DNA of 64,000 nt from Fontibacterium sp040404065. GTDB lineage: Bacteria; Pseudomonadota; Alphaproteobacteria; Pelagibacterales; Pelagibacteraceae. The notes beneath the pieces were generated by a model. It saw only the letters and a program-made list of their open reading frames with translations, did not search any database and was not told where the DNA came from. The stretch lies in assembly GCA_040404065.1 (NCBI GenBank), contig JBBAJM010000001.1. One strand, given 5' to 3'. Positions 53,136 through 62,438 of the stretch are shown piece after piece. Both the position numbers and the translations under genes were made by a program. Position 1 is the first letter of the stretch; the number at the start of each line of letters is the position of its first letter.

Positions 53136-53837
53136 TTATTTTGGAGCGTCTATCAACAAAACTTCAGAATCTTCATTGGCTTTGATTTTAAATTCTTTAA
53201 TAGCTAAAATTTCTGCAGCATCCCCTTTTTCCAATATTTTACCGTCTAAAGTAATGTTTCCATAAGAGCATAATAAATACGCCTGATGTTTAGTGACGTA
53301 ATTAATTTCATCGCCTTTATTTATTTTTCCACCATAAACATAAGCATCTTGATAAATTCCTAAGGAACCTGCTTTATAATTTTTTCCAAATCCAGAAACT
53401 AAAAGGTTAAGTTTATCTTTAACGGGATCTTTCGGAAATTGTTTAGCTTCCCACCTAGGTTTAACTCCAATTTTATTAGGAATAATCCAGATCTGATAAA
53501 TATTTGTTTCTTTATTTTCTAAATTATATTCTGAATGAATAACTCCTGAGCCTGCGCTCATAACCTGAATATCTCCAGCTTCAGTTCTGCCTTCATTGCC
53601 TTGATTATCAGTATGTGTAATAGCACCTGATCTAACATAGGTAATGATTTCCATGTCATTATGTTGATGTAGATCAAAACCTTTTTTAGCTTTTATAATA
53701 TCGTCATTAATAACTCGGATAGCTCCAAAACCCATTCTTTTAGGATCGTAATAAGAAGCAAAACTAAAATGATGTTTTGCCTTTAACCAACCATGATCTG
53801 CCCCACCTAGATCTTTATGCTTAATAACTGAAATCAT
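53136..53837 (-). CDS. Pirin family protein
   Basis: A 233-residue bicupin of the YhhW type. GFDLHQHNDMEIITYVRSGAITHTDNQGNEGRTEAGDIQVMSAGSGVIHSEYN contains the metal ligands of the first cupin and is the pirin signature. KRMGFGAIRVINDDII precedes it. YhhW has quercetinase activity in E. coli; the natural role is unclear. Followed on the same strand order by azoR and typA upstream (6 nt gaps). Confidence 0.92.
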   Translation of the reverse strand: MISVIKHKDLGGADHGWLKAKHHFSFASYYDPKRMGFGAIRVINDDIIKAKKGFDLHQHNDMEIITYVRSGAITHTDNQGNEGRTEAGDIQVMSAGSGVIHSEYNLENKETNIYQIWIIPNKIGVKPRWEAKQFPKDPVKDKLNLLVSGFGKNYKAGSLGIYQDAYVYGGKINKGDEINYVTKHQAYLLCSYGNITLDGKILEKGDAAEILAIKEFKIKANEDSEVLLIDAPK

Positions 53838-53843
53838 TATTTC

Positions 53844-54419
53844 TTATAATGAATTAATATGTTCTTTTATTTTTTCAACCTTTTGAGGATCTTTATTTAA
53901 TGAATCTGCTGCAACAACTTCTATATTTTTAACTCCTAAAAAACTAAGCACTTGTTTTAACCAAGGAGTACAAAAATCGATTGGGCTATTTACTGGAACA
54001 CCCCCTGAAACAATTAATAAATAAGCTTTTTTAATATTGGTAACAATTCCAACGGGTCCTTTTTCGGTATATTGAAAGGTCTCTCCATTTCTTGCAACAA
54101 GATCAAGCCAAGCTTTAAGAGAAGCCGGAACTCCAAAGTTATAAATAGGCGCTGAAATTACTAAAGTATCGCAATCTTTAAATTCTTTAACTAACTCATC
54201 TGATATTTGAAAAAGTTTTTTATCTGCTTCCGTTCTTTCGTTTTCTGGAATAATAAATCCAGCTCCTTTAATACCAGATACAAAGGGAAGTCCTGTTGAT
54301 ACGTCTCTATATTTGATTGTATCACCAGATTTCTTGATTTTATCTACTAATAATTTTGCGAGAGCTTTTGAAACGGATTCAGATTTTCTAGCACTTGAAT
54401 CAATATGATATATCTTCAT
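53844..54419 (-). CDS. azoR: FMN-dependent NADH-azoreductase family protein
   Basis: A 191-residue flavodoxin-fold quinone reductase. HIDSSARKSESVSKALA is the FMN phosphate loop, APIYNFGVPASLKAWLDLVARNGETFQY is the AzoR central motif, and LIVSGGVP follows. Members reduce quinones and azo compounds with NADH. Lies between typA and pirin with 6-nt gaps, probably one transcript. Confidence 0.92.
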   Translation of the reverse strand: MKIYHIDSSARKSESVSKALAKLLVDKIKKSGDTIKYRDVSTGLPFVSGIKGAGFIIPENERTEADKKLFQISDELVKEFKDCDTLVISAPIYNFGVPASLKAWLDLVARNGETFQYTEKGPVGIVTNIKKAYLLIVSGGVPVNSPIDFCTPWLKQVLSFLGVKNIEVVAADSLNKDPQKVEKIKEHINSL

Positions 54420-54425
54420 TTAACT

Positions 54426-56246
54426 TTAAGATTTATTCGATCTTTTGCGTTCGTGTTCAAGTAAGAATTTTTTTCTTATACGAATAGACTTTGGTGTCAC
54501 TTCAACAAGTTCATCGTCATTAATAAACTGAAGTGCATATTCTAAGGTTGTTTTAATTGGAGGAACAATAACTAAAGCTTCGTCAGCAGTAACTGATCTT
54601 ACGTTGGATACTTTTTTTCCAATTAGTGGATTCACTATTAAATCGTTATCTCTATTATGTATTCCAATTACCTGTCCTCCATAAATCTCATCTCCGTGGG
54701 ATATAAAGAAACGTCCACGCTCTTGAAGATGAAATATCCCATAAGTAACTGCTTTTCCTTGGTCTTTTGAAATTAGAACGCCATTATTTCTTTCACCTAA
54801 AGCTTGGTTAATTTTAGGACCATAATGATCGTAGGAATGATACATCAAACCAGTTCCTGAAGTGCTTGATAAAAAATCTGAACGAAAACCAATCAAGCCA
54901 CGTGTTGGAATAATATAATCTAAACGAACTCTGCCTCTACCATCAGAGACCATATTTTTTAAGTCCCCTTTTCTCTCACCAAGTTTTTCCATAATTTTTC
55001 CTTGGTTTTGCTCCTCAATATCAATTGTTAAAGCTTCAAAAGGTTCCTGGTCTTGACCGTCTACTTTTTTAATAATTACTTCTGGTCTAGAAATTGCAAG
55101 TTCGTAACCTTCTCTTCTCATGTTCTCGATAAGAATTGATAAATGTAGTTCTCCTCTTCCTGAGACTCTGTATTTATCTGGGCTTTCAGTCTCTGTAACG
55201 CGAAGAGCAACGTTATGAATAAGTTCTTTATCTAATCTATCTTTAATATTTCTTGTTGTAACATATTTTCCTTCTTTGCCAGCAAATGGAGATGTGTTGA
55301 CTTGAAAAGTCATACTAATTGTAGGCTCATCAACAACTAGTGGTGGGAGTGCTTCTACCTGTCTTGGATCGCAAACTGTGTCCGAAATTTTAACTCCATC
55401 AATTCCAGAAAACATAATGATTTCTCCAGCTGATGCTTCTTGCTTTTCAATTCTTGCTAAACCTAAGAAACCTAAAATTTGTAAAATTTTTCCGTTTTTA
55501 ATTTTTCCTTCTTTATTAATAATCGAAACGTTATCATTTACCTTAATAGTTCCTCTTTGAATTCTTCCAATTCCAATAACTCCAACATAACTTGAATAAT
55601 CAAGTGAGCTCACTTGCATTCTAAAAGGTCCGTTAAGGTCCACTTTCGGGTGCGGAACATTATCAACGATACATTGAAATAAAACGCTCATATTGTGTTC
55701 GGCTTTTTTAGGTTCTTTTGCTGCCCAGCCTTGAATTGCGGAAGTGTAAATAATTGGAAAATCTAACTGCTCAGAAGTTGCTCCTAGTTTGTCAAATAAA
55801 TCAAAAGTTTGATCTAAAGCCCAATCAGGTCTTGCTCCGTCTCTATCTACTTTGTTAATCACCACAATTGGACGAAGTCCAAGTTTTAAAGCTTTTGATG
55901 TTACAAATCTTGTTTGTGGCATTGGTCCATCTACCGCATCCACAAGAAGTAAAACAGAATCTACCATGGAAAGACCACGTTCCACTTCACCACCAAAGTC
56001 AGCGTGACCAGGAGTATCAATAATATTTATTTGATAACCATTCCAAGTTAATGAAGTATTTTTTGCAAGAATTGTAATACCTCTTTCTTTTTCAATTTCA
56101 TTAGAATCCATTATTCGCTCTTCAGCCATCTCGGATGCTTTTAATGTTCCTGAATCTCTTAATAATTTATCTAAAAGTGTAGTCTTACCGTGATCGACGT
56201 GTGCAATAATTGCAATGTTACGAATTTTTTTAATATCTGTCGCCAT
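54426..56246 (-). CDS. typA: Translational GTPase TypA/BipA
   Basis: A 606-residue ribosome-associated GTPase. G1 is AHVDHGKTTLLD, G2 lies in ERGITILAKN, G3 is DTPGHADFGGEV, G4 is NKVDRDGARP. EF-G-like domains III and V and the BipA-specific C-terminal domain (from about 480) follow. It acts in ribosome assembly at stress or low temperature. The 5' leader of 54 nt is free of genes. Confidence 0.97.
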   Translation of the reverse strand: MATDIKKIRNIAIIAHVDHGKTTLLDKLLRDSGTLKASEMAEERIMDSNEIEKERGITILAKNTSLTWNGYQINIIDTPGHADFGGEVERGLSMVDSVLLLVDAVDGPMPQTRFVTSKALKLGLRPIVVINKVDRDGARPDWALDQTFDLFDKLGATSEQLDFPIIYTSAIQGWAAKEPKKAEHNMSVLFQCIVDNVPHPKVDLNGPFRMQVSSLDYSSYVGVIGIGRIQRGTIKVNDNVSIINKEGKIKNGKILQILGFLGLARIEKQEASAGEIIMFSGIDGVKISDTVCDPRQVEALPPLVVDEPTISMTFQVNTSPFAGKEGKYVTTRNIKDRLDKELIHNVALRVTETESPDKYRVSGRGELHLSILIENMRREGYELAISRPEVIIKKVDGQDQEPFEALTIDIEEQNQGKIMEKLGERKGDLKNMVSDGRGRVRLDYIIPTRGLIGFRSDFLSSTSGTGLMYHSYDHYGPKINQALGERNNGVLISKDQGKAVTYGIFHLQERGRFFISHGDEIYGGQVIGIHNRDNDLIVNPLIGKKVSNVRSVTADEALVIVPPIKTTLEYALQFINDDELVEVTPKSIRIRKKFLLEHERKRSNKS

Positions 56247-56300
56247 GAAGAGTGTCTATCTAAACTAGAATTGTATTTATTCAACTAAAATCTAGCTATT

Positions 56301-56597
56301 TTAATCATTATCAGAAAAATTAATTCTTTGATTTAGTTGCTTTCTGGACTTCTCAAATTTTTTCCTATGTTTAGTGGTTTGATTATGAGTTCTCTTTCTC
56401 CATAATTTAAAAGAGCTTTGTTTTAGATTTTTTCTCATTATCTTTATAACATCAGACTCAGATTTTCCTGTTTGCTCCTTAATATCTTCAAAAGTTATTC
56501 GGTCCGCCCAAGCGGCCCAAATAATCCAAGAATCAGAATTTTTATCATCTGGTTCAGGGTTAGCAGTTCGGGTGATAGGTCGAAAACCCTTTTTCAT
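56301..56597 (-). CDS. DUF2805 / TIGR03643 family protein
   Basis: A 98-residue protein. The core DSWIIWAAWADRITFEDIKEQTGKSESDVIKIMRKNLKQSSFKLWRKR is the DUF2805 motif with a helix-turn-helix-like layout, followed by HNQTTKHRKKF. The function is not known. It follows the peroxiredoxin gene directly (no gap). Confidence 0.85.
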   Translation of the reverse strand: MKKGFRPITRTANPEPDDKNSDSWIIWAAWADRITFEDIKEQTGKSESDVIKIMRKNLKQSSFKLWRKRTHNQTTKHRKKFEKSRKQLNQRINFSDND

Positions 56598-57077
56598 TTA
56601 TTTTTGGGATTTTAAATAACTAAGCATAGTATTTGAATCGCTTACATCAAATTTGCCATCTTGTTCGATAAATATTTTATCGATTACTTTATTTTTAACA
56701 TACATAGAGTATCGTTTCGAACGTTGTCCCATTCCAGTTGCCGATCTGTCTACAATCATATCCATTCCCTTTGTGAATTCTAAATTTGCATCAGGTAACA
56801 TTTTAACTTTTTTAAGATCTAAACTTTTTGCCCAAGCTTTCATTACAAATGGGTCGTTAACACTTAAGCAGTAAACTTCATCTACACCTAATTTTTTTAA
56901 TTCATCATAATTTAATTCGTAACCTGGAAGATGATAATCGCTACAAGTAGGAGTAAAAGCACCTGGTAATCCAAATAAAACTACATTTTTATTTTCAAAA
57001 ATATCATCCGATGAAATCGTCACGAATTCTTTTTCGGGGCGTGTTATAAATTTAACGTTTGGAACTTGTTTAATCAT
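56598..57077 (-). CDS. Peroxiredoxin, Prx5 type
   Basis: A 159-residue thioredoxin-fold peroxidase. The peroxidatic Cys is in LPGAFTPTCSDYHLPGY (the PxxxTxxC motif). The wording is that of the Prx5/AhpE-like family (VNDPFVMKAWA, MGQRSKRYSMYVKNKVI). A further Cys in VYCLSVND may take part in resolving. It overlaps trhO by 4 nt. Confidence 0.93.
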   Translation of the reverse strand: MIKQVPNVKFITRPEKEFVTISSDDIFENKNVVLFGLPGAFTPTCSDYHLPGYELNYDELKKLGVDEVYCLSVNDPFVMKAWAKSLDLKKVKMLPDANLEFTKGMDMIVDRSATGMGQRSKRYSMYVKNKVIDKIFIEQDGKFDVSDSNTMLSYLKSQK

Positions 57078-57982
57078 GCTGATGCTCTATGTAATGATCC
57101 TGATTTAGATTTACTATTCATTTTTTGGGAAGCTCGCATTCTAAATCTAAATTTTTGTTTTTCAGTTAATTTATCATGACATTTTGGACAACTAACGTCC
57201 TTTTCATATTTTGGTGACTGAATGTCTTTTTTGAGCATTGGAGTTCTACAGCCTGCACACATTAAATAATTCCCTTTTTTAGAATTGTGCACAACAGTAA
57301 TTCTTTCATCAAAGACAAAGCATTCACCATTCCATAAAGATTTTTTTTCAGGAACATTATTTAAATAATTCAAGATTCCACCTTTTAATTGATAAACGTT
57401 TTTAAAACCTCTTTTAAATAAATAACTTGCCGCTTTTTCACATCGAATCCCTCCTGTGCAAAACATGGCAATTTTTTTATCTTTATCACCTGAAAGTTTT
57501 TCAAAATATTCTGGGAACTTTCTAAAATCATTTACTTTGGGATTAATTGCTTTTTCAAATGTACCAATGTCACTCTCAAATGATTTTCTAACATCTACAA
57601 CGGTTACATCATTTAATAAAATGAGCTTATTCCAATCTTGGGGATCAACTCTATTTTGAAACTTATATTTATCGTCATTAAATAATTCGTTCAAAGGAAC
57701 GACTTCATTTTTAATTTTAATTTTGGCTCTTTTGAATGGAATAAAATCAACGTCACAATCATTAATGGTATCAAATTCTTTAAATGAAAATGTTCGTTGT
57801 AAAAACTCAACTAACAAATCAATATTAGCCTGCTTTCCAGATACGCTGCCATTAATGCCTTCTAAAGAAAAAATAATGCTACCTTTTAATTTATTATCAA
57901 TAAGAAATTTTTTAAAAGTAAATTTATAATCAACCGGACTTTTTATTTTAACAAATTTATAAAAACTAATTAGTTTTAACAT
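57074..57982 (-). CDS. trhO: tRNA uridine(34) hydroxylase (rhodanese family)
   Basis: A 302-residue protein: an N-terminal acylphosphatase-like domain (GSIIFSLEGINGSVSGKQ), a rhodanese domain with the active loop FCTGGIRCEKAASYL, and a C-terminal Cys-rich end (CAGCRTPM, CPKCHDKL). TrhO makes 5-hydroxyuridine at the wobble position using O2. In some alphaproteobacteria the neighbour differs; here it sits between an O-methyltransferase gene (1 nt gap) and the peroxiredoxin gene. Confidence 0.93.
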   Translation of the reverse strand: MLKLISFYKFVKIKSPVDYKFTFKKFLIDNKLKGSIIFSLEGINGSVSGKQANIDLLVEFLQRTFSFKEFDTINDCDVDFIPFKRAKIKIKNEVVPLNELFNDDKYKFQNRVDPQDWNKLILLNDVTVVDVRKSFESDIGTFEKAINPKVNDFRKFPEYFEKLSGDKDKKIAMFCTGGIRCEKAASYLFKRGFKNVYQLKGGILNYLNNVPEKKSLWNGECFVFDERITVVHNSKKGNYLMCAGCRTPMLKKDIQSPKYEKDVSCPKCHDKLTEKQKFRFRMRASQKMNSKSKSGSLHRASA

Positions 57983-57983
57983 T

Positions 57984-58643
57984 TTACAATTTTCTGCAAA
58001 TAGTCATGCCGTCAGCTATGGGTAATATCATGTTCTCCGTACCCTTAAAATCTCTAATAAATGCGTTAAATTCTTTAATTGAATTTGTCTTATCGTCATT
58101 TGCAGATTTGTCGGCAACTTTTCCCTTCCAAAGAGTGTTATCAATAATAATAATCCCATCTTTTTCTGTGAGCTCTAATGATTTTAAAAAATAATTCTTA
58201 TAATTTTTTTTATCCGCATCAATAAAAATTAAATCAAAAGTCTTATCTAAATTAATAAATTCATCCATGGTTTCTAGCGCTGGTGCTAAAATAAAATCAA
58301 TTTTTTTACCTACGCTATGTTTACTCCAGTATTTTTTTGCAATGTCAGTATTTTTTTTATCAATGTCTAAACTAATGATAGAACCATTCTCTGGAAGAGC
58401 GAGCGCGATAGTTAATGCGCTATAGCCTGTGAAGGTTCCAATCTCTAAACAGTTTTGAATATTCGAACTTTTTATAATAAATTGAAGAAAAGCTCCTTGA
58501 TCTGGACTAATTTGCATTGTTGCTGCACTGCCAAGATTTTTTTCAGTATATTCTCTAATTTCTGTTTGCAAAGGGTGTTCGTTTACACCAAACTTGAAAA
58601 GGTAATTCTGTAATTCGGTGGAATTTTCAATATCCTTAAACAC
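57984..58643 (-). CDS. O-methyltransferase (CCoAOMT/CmoM-like family)
   Basis: A 219-residue SAM-dependent methyltransferase with a GTG start. QGAFLQFIIKSSNIQNCLEIGTFTGYSALTIALALPENG is SAM motif I; DLIFIDADKKNYKNYF and IIIDNTLWKGKV are the metal-ligand motifs of the cation-dependent (catechol-type) family. Adjacent to trhO, whose product makes the hydroxyl of ho5U, so it might be a TrmR-like wobble-uridine methylase (TrmR makes mo5U in Bacillus subtilis); that is inference from context and family. Confidence 0.85.
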   Translation of the reverse strand: MFKDIENSTELQNYLFKFGVNEHPLQTEIREYTEKNLGSAATMQISPDQGAFLQFIIKSSNIQNCLEIGTFTGYSALTIALALPENGSIISLDIDKKNTDIAKKYWSKHSVGKKIDFILAPALETMDEFINLDKTFDLIFIDADKKNYKNYFLKSLELTEKDGIIIIDNTLWKGKVADKSANDDKTNSIKEFNAFIRDFKGTENMILPIADGMTICRKL

Positions 58644-58644
58644 G

Positions 58645-60111
58645 TTAAGAAAGTTTTTTCTTTAAAAGATCGTTAACTAAAGCTGGATTAGCCTTTCCTT
58701 TAGACTCTTTAATTACAGATCCTACAAAGAAACCAAATAGTTTGTCTTTACCAGATTTGTATTCTGCAACTTTATCAGCATTATCTTTTAATACTTTTTC
58801 AATAATTTTCTCTAACTCGCCTACATCGCTTTCTTGTACAAGTCCTTTTTCTTCAACGATTGCTTTTGGATCTCTATTGTCTTTAAGCATTAATTCAAAA
58901 ACTTCTTTTGCTATCCTGCCAGAGATTGTGTTGTTTTTTATTAAATCAATTAATTTAGCTAAATTTTTGGATGAAATCGGAGATTCCTTAATAGACTTTC
59001 CTAGTTTATTAAGAGCTGCAAATAAATCACCGATTACCCAATTAATTGCAAGTTTTACATCAGAAGTTTTTGCAATATCTTCGAAATAATCAGATGTATC
59101 TTTGTCTGAAATAAGAACCCCTGCCTCGTAACTTGAAAGTTTATAATTATTCATTAAACGCTCTTTTTTATCATCCGGTAACTCTGGTAATTTTTGTTTA
59201 ATTATATCTACAAAAGATTGGTTAAATTTTAATGGTGGAAGATCTGGATCTGGGAAATATCTATAATCGTGAGCATCTTCTTTGCTACGCATCTGACGTG
59301 TTTCGTTCTTTTTAGTATCAAATAGTCTCGTTTCTTGATCGACCTTTTTTCCTTCTTCTAATAATTCAACTTGTCTTTTCGCTTCATATTGAATGGCTTG
59401 TTGCATAAATTTTATTGAGTTAACGTTTTTAATTTCACAACGAGTTCCAAAATCTTTACTGCCAACTTTTCTTACCGATACGTTAACATCCGCTCTTAAA
59501 GACCCTTCTTCCATATTGCCATCACAAGTCCCTAAATAACGCATAATAGATCTTAATTTTTTAATATATTCAGCCACTTCTTCAGGTGACCTTAAATCAG
59601 GTTTGCTTACAATCTCCATTAACGCGACACCTGATCTATTTAGATCGATAAATGTTTTTGTTGGATCTTGATCATGCAAACTTTTTCCGGCATCTTGTTC
59701 TAGATGAAGTCTTTCAATTCCAATTTTTTTAGTTCCATAAGGCATATCAAGAACGACTTCGCCTTCACCTACAATTGGATATTTATACTGAGAGATTTGA
59801 TAACCCTGAGGTAAATCTGCGTAAAAATAATTTTTTCTATCAAATACTGAAGTTAAATTAATTTTAGCTTTTAAACCAAGCCCTGTCCTAACTGCTTGCT
59901 CAACACAAAATTTATTAATAACGGGTAACATACCTGGCATTGCAGCATCAATTAAACTTACTTGTGAGTTAGGTTCTGATCCAAATTGAGTTGCAGAAGA
60001 TGAAAATAATTTAGCATTGGAACTTACTTGAGCATGAACTTCAAGACCAATCACAACTTCCCATTTACCCGTCTCTCCAGAAATATAATAATTAAATTCT
60101 TTATCGCTCAT
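58645..60111 (-). CDS. gatB: Asp-tRNA(Asn)/Glu-tRNA(Gln) amidotransferase subunit B
   Basis: A 488-residue subunit that phosphorylates and amidates misacylated tRNA. WEVVIGLEVHAQVSSNAKLFS, FDRKNYFYADLPQGYQISQY, DQDPTKTFIDLNRSGVALMEIVS and the C-terminal tail domain are present. The ATG at 60111 (three codons after a GTG) shares a base with the gatA TAA and is preferred. Its presence implies Asn- and/or Gln-tRNA is made by transamidation. Confidence 0.97.
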   Translation of the reverse strand: MSDKEFNYYISGETGKWEVVIGLEVHAQVSSNAKLFSSSATQFGSEPNSQVSLIDAAMPGMLPVINKFCVEQAVRTGLGLKAKINLTSVFDRKNYFYADLPQGYQISQYKYPIVGEGEVVLDMPYGTKKIGIERLHLEQDAGKSLHDQDPTKTFIDLNRSGVALMEIVSKPDLRSPEEVAEYIKKLRSIMRYLGTCDGNMEEGSLRADVNVSVRKVGSKDFGTRCEIKNVNSIKFMQQAIQYEAKRQVELLEEGKKVDQETRLFDTKKNETRQMRSKEDAHDYRYFPDPDLPPLKFNQSFVDIIKQKLPELPDDKKERLMNNYKLSSYEAGVLISDKDTSDYFEDIAKTSDVKLAINWVIGDLFAALNKLGKSIKESPISSKNLAKLIDLIKNNTISGRIAKEVFELMLKDNRDPKAIVEEKGLVQESDVGELEKIIEKVLKDNADKVAEYKSGKDKLFGFFVGSVIKESKGKANPALVNDLLKKKLS

Positions 60112-61574
60112 TAAATCCACCAGTCTTTCACTTGTGATTTAAAATTTACTTCCTGTTCAATTGAATAAGCGGTGTTTAATAATGTTTGTTCATCAAAAGA
60201 TTTTCCAATTAATTGTAATGCTAAAGGCAAACCGTCTTTATTATATTTAACGGGCAAAGATATAGCTGGGAGACCTGCTAAATTTGCAGTCACTGTGAAG
60301 ATATCATTTAAATACATGGCGATAGGATCATCTGCCTTTTCGCCAAATCTAAAAGCTGCCGTTGGTGTTGTTGGAGTTAAAATAACATCAACATCTTTAT
60401 AAGCGTTATCAAAATCCATTTTGATTAAATTTCTCACCTTTTGTGCTTTTAAATAATAAGCATCATAATAACCTGATGATAGAACGTACGTTCCAATCAT
60501 AATTCTTTTTTTAACTTCAGCTCCAAAACCTTTTGATCTCGTATTCTCATACATCTCTGTTAAATCTTTTCCTTCAGCTCTAAATCCGTATCTCACCCCA
60601 TCATATCTAGCTAAATTTGACGAAGCCTCAGCTGGTGCAATAATATAATAGGTAGGCAAAGCGTATTTAGTGTGCGGCAAAGAAATATCTTTAATAATTG
60701 CTCCATTATCTTTTAAAATTTTAATTCCTTCTTGCCATAACTGATTTACTTCTTCTGGCATGTTGTCCACTCGGTATTCTTTTGGAACTCCCACTTTTAA
60801 ACCTTTAACATTATTTTTAATGGAATTTAAAAATGAACTTTTTGGTTTGTTTGCTGATGTTGAATCTTTTTCATCGTAGCCTGAAATAACATCTAGAATT
60901 AAAGCAGCATCTTTTACATCTTTAGTCATAGGACCCGCTTGATCTAAAGATGATGCAAAAGCAACTATTCCCCATCTAGAACAACGTCCATAAGTAGGCT
61001 TTAAACCGACAATGCCTGTAAATGCGGCTGGCTGACGAATACTTCCGCCCGTATCTGTTCCAACAGTAGCACTTATTAAATTTGCAGCAACTGCGCTAGC
61101 ACATCCACCTGAGGATCCTCCTGGAACAAGATTTTCATTATTTAAACGATAAGGATTTAAAACGTTTCCAAAATTACTTGTTTCATTTGATGAACCCATT
61201 GCAAATTCATCTGAGTTTAATTTACCAATTAAAATTGCATCTTCATTCCAAAGTTTTTCTGTAACAGTTGATTCATAAGTTGGGATAAAATTTGATAAAA
61301 TTTTACTTGAGGCTGTTGTCCTAACTCCCTTTGTGCAAAATAAATCTTTAACAGCAATCGGTGCTCCAACTAAGGCTTTATCTAATTTTTTATTAGCATC
61401 TATTTTTTTAGCCTTGCTAACTGCATTTTCTAAATCTTTAGTATTAAAACAATTTAATTTATCTGACTTTTCTATTCTCTTAACATAAGCATTTACGAGT
61501 TCGGTAGCGCTACATTTTTTTTCTTTAATATACTTTACGCTCTCAACTAATGTTATTTTTGTAAGATCAGACAT
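60111..61574 (-). CDS. gatA: Asp-tRNA(Asn)/Glu-tRNA(Gln) amidotransferase subunit A
   Basis: A 487-residue amidase that frees ammonia from glutamine. The Ser-cisSer-Lys triad is visible: Lys in IAVKDLFC, Ser in VPGGSSGGCASAVAA, Ser in VGTDTGGSIRQPAAF. It lies 2 nt after gatC and shares a base with gatB. Confidence 0.97.
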   Translation of the reverse strand: MSDLTKITLVESVKYIKEKKCSATELVNAYVKRIEKSDKLNCFNTKDLENAVSKAKKIDANKKLDKALVGAPIAVKDLFCTKGVRTTASSKILSNFIPTYESTVTEKLWNEDAILIGKLNSDEFAMGSSNETSNFGNVLNPYRLNNENLVPGGSSGGCASAVAANLISATVGTDTGGSIRQPAAFTGIVGLKPTYGRCSRWGIVAFASSLDQAGPMTKDVKDAALILDVISGYDEKDSTSANKPKSSFLNSIKNNVKGLKVGVPKEYRVDNMPEEVNQLWQEGIKILKDNGAIIKDISLPHTKYALPTYYIIAPAEASSNLARYDGVRYGFRAEGKDLTEMYENTRSKGFGAEVKKRIMIGTYVLSSGYYDAYYLKAQKVRNLIKMDFDNAYKDVDVILTPTTPTAAFRFGEKADDPIAMYLNDIFTVTANLAGLPAISLPVKYNKDGLPLALQLIGKSFDEQTLLNTAYSIEQEVNFKSQVKDWWI

Positions 61575-61576
61575 GA

Positions 61577-61864
61577 TTATTCGATAACCTTTGGAACGAC
61601 GTAGTAATTAGAATTTTTTTCAGGGGCATTTTTTAAAATATCATCTTTTTCATTAATCTTTTTAACCTCATCCTTATTCATTGTAAGGTCTTGATCAGAC
61701 ACTGATGATATTGGCTCTACTTTGTCAGTATTAAGTTCTTTTAATTGCTCGACAAATTTTAAAATAGAATTTAAATCTTTTTCAAGTCTATCAGTTTCAT
61801 CGTTGGTCACTGAGATCCTTGCTAACTTTGATATTTTTTTAATAGTATCTTTGTTAATTGACAT
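61577..61864 (-). CDS. gatC: Asp-tRNA(Asn)/Glu-tRNA(Gln) amidotransferase subunit C
   Basis: A 95-residue small subunit: IKKISKLARISVTNDETDRLEKDLNSILKFVEQLKELNTDKVEP is the GatC pattern. It stabilises GatA. First gene of gatCAB; divergent from ruvX across 37 nt. Confidence 0.96.
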   Translation of the reverse strand: MSINKDTIKKISKLARISVTNDETDRLEKDLNSILKFVEQLKELNTDKVEPISSVSDQDLTMNKDEVKKINEKDDILKNAPEKNSNYYVVPKVIE

Positions 61865-61901
61865 TAGACTTAATGGTAAATGTGGCTAAATTAACATTTT
61901 A

Positions 61902-62381
61902 ATGAAAACTTACAACCTATTAGAGAACGATAAATTTGCAGAAATAATAAATAAACAATCCAGATTAATTGGGATTGATCATGGGAAAAAAAATATAGGT
62001 ATCGCTATTTCAGACGAAAATCATAATATCGCTACACCTTTAACTACAATTGAATTTACGCAGCTTAAACATTTTTTAATTGATATTAAAAATATAATTA
62101 AGGAAAACAATGTTGAGGCTATCGTAGTTGGCAATCCTATTAATATGGACGGTTCTATTGGGCCAAGAGCTCAATCTGCGAAAGATTTTTCTAAAAGCTT
62201 AACTGAGCAATTATCTATTCCGGTAACACTTTGGGATGAAAGACTATCTAGTGAGGGCGCTTATAAGGGTATGTCGGAATTATCAATTAACGTAACAAAG
62301 AAACAGAAAAAATTAGATGAAAATTCTGCTGCTTTTATTTTACAAGGTTTTCTTGATTATTATAAAAATCAAACAAAATAA
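61902..62381 (+). CDS. ruvX: Putative pre-16S rRNA nuclease / Holliday junction resolvase RuvX
   Basis: A 159-residue YqgF protein with an RNase H-like fold. LIGIDHGKKNIGIAISDE, AIVVGNPINMDGSIGPRAQ and LWDERLSS carry the acidic active site. E. coli YqgF matures the 16S 5' end. Divergent from gatC; pyrB follows after 57 nt that contain an inverted repeat. Confidence 0.94.
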   Translation: MKTYNLLENDKFAEIINKQSRLIGIDHGKKNIGIAISDENHNIATPLTTIEFTQLKHFLIDIKNIIKENNVEAIVVGNPINMDGSIGPRAQSAKDFSKSLTEQLSIPVTLWDERLSSEGAYKGMSELSINVTKKQKKLDENSAAFILQGFLDYYKNQTK

Positions 62382-62398
62382 GTGATTATTATTTAATG

Positions 62399-62422
62399 CT
62401 TGCAAGGTTTATAGTTTGCAAG
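62399..62422. promoter_or_regulatory. 7-bp inverted repeat in the pyrB leader
   Basis: CTTGCAA (62399-62405) and TTGCAAG (62416-62422) are exact reverse complements around a 10-nt centre, 16 nt upstream of the pyrB ATG. A 6-bp direct repeat TGCAAG is present at the same place. It could be an operator or an RNA hairpin controlling pyrB; no uridine-rich run follows. Confidence 0.4.
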
Positions 62423-62438
62423 TATAGAGTTGCTTTTA

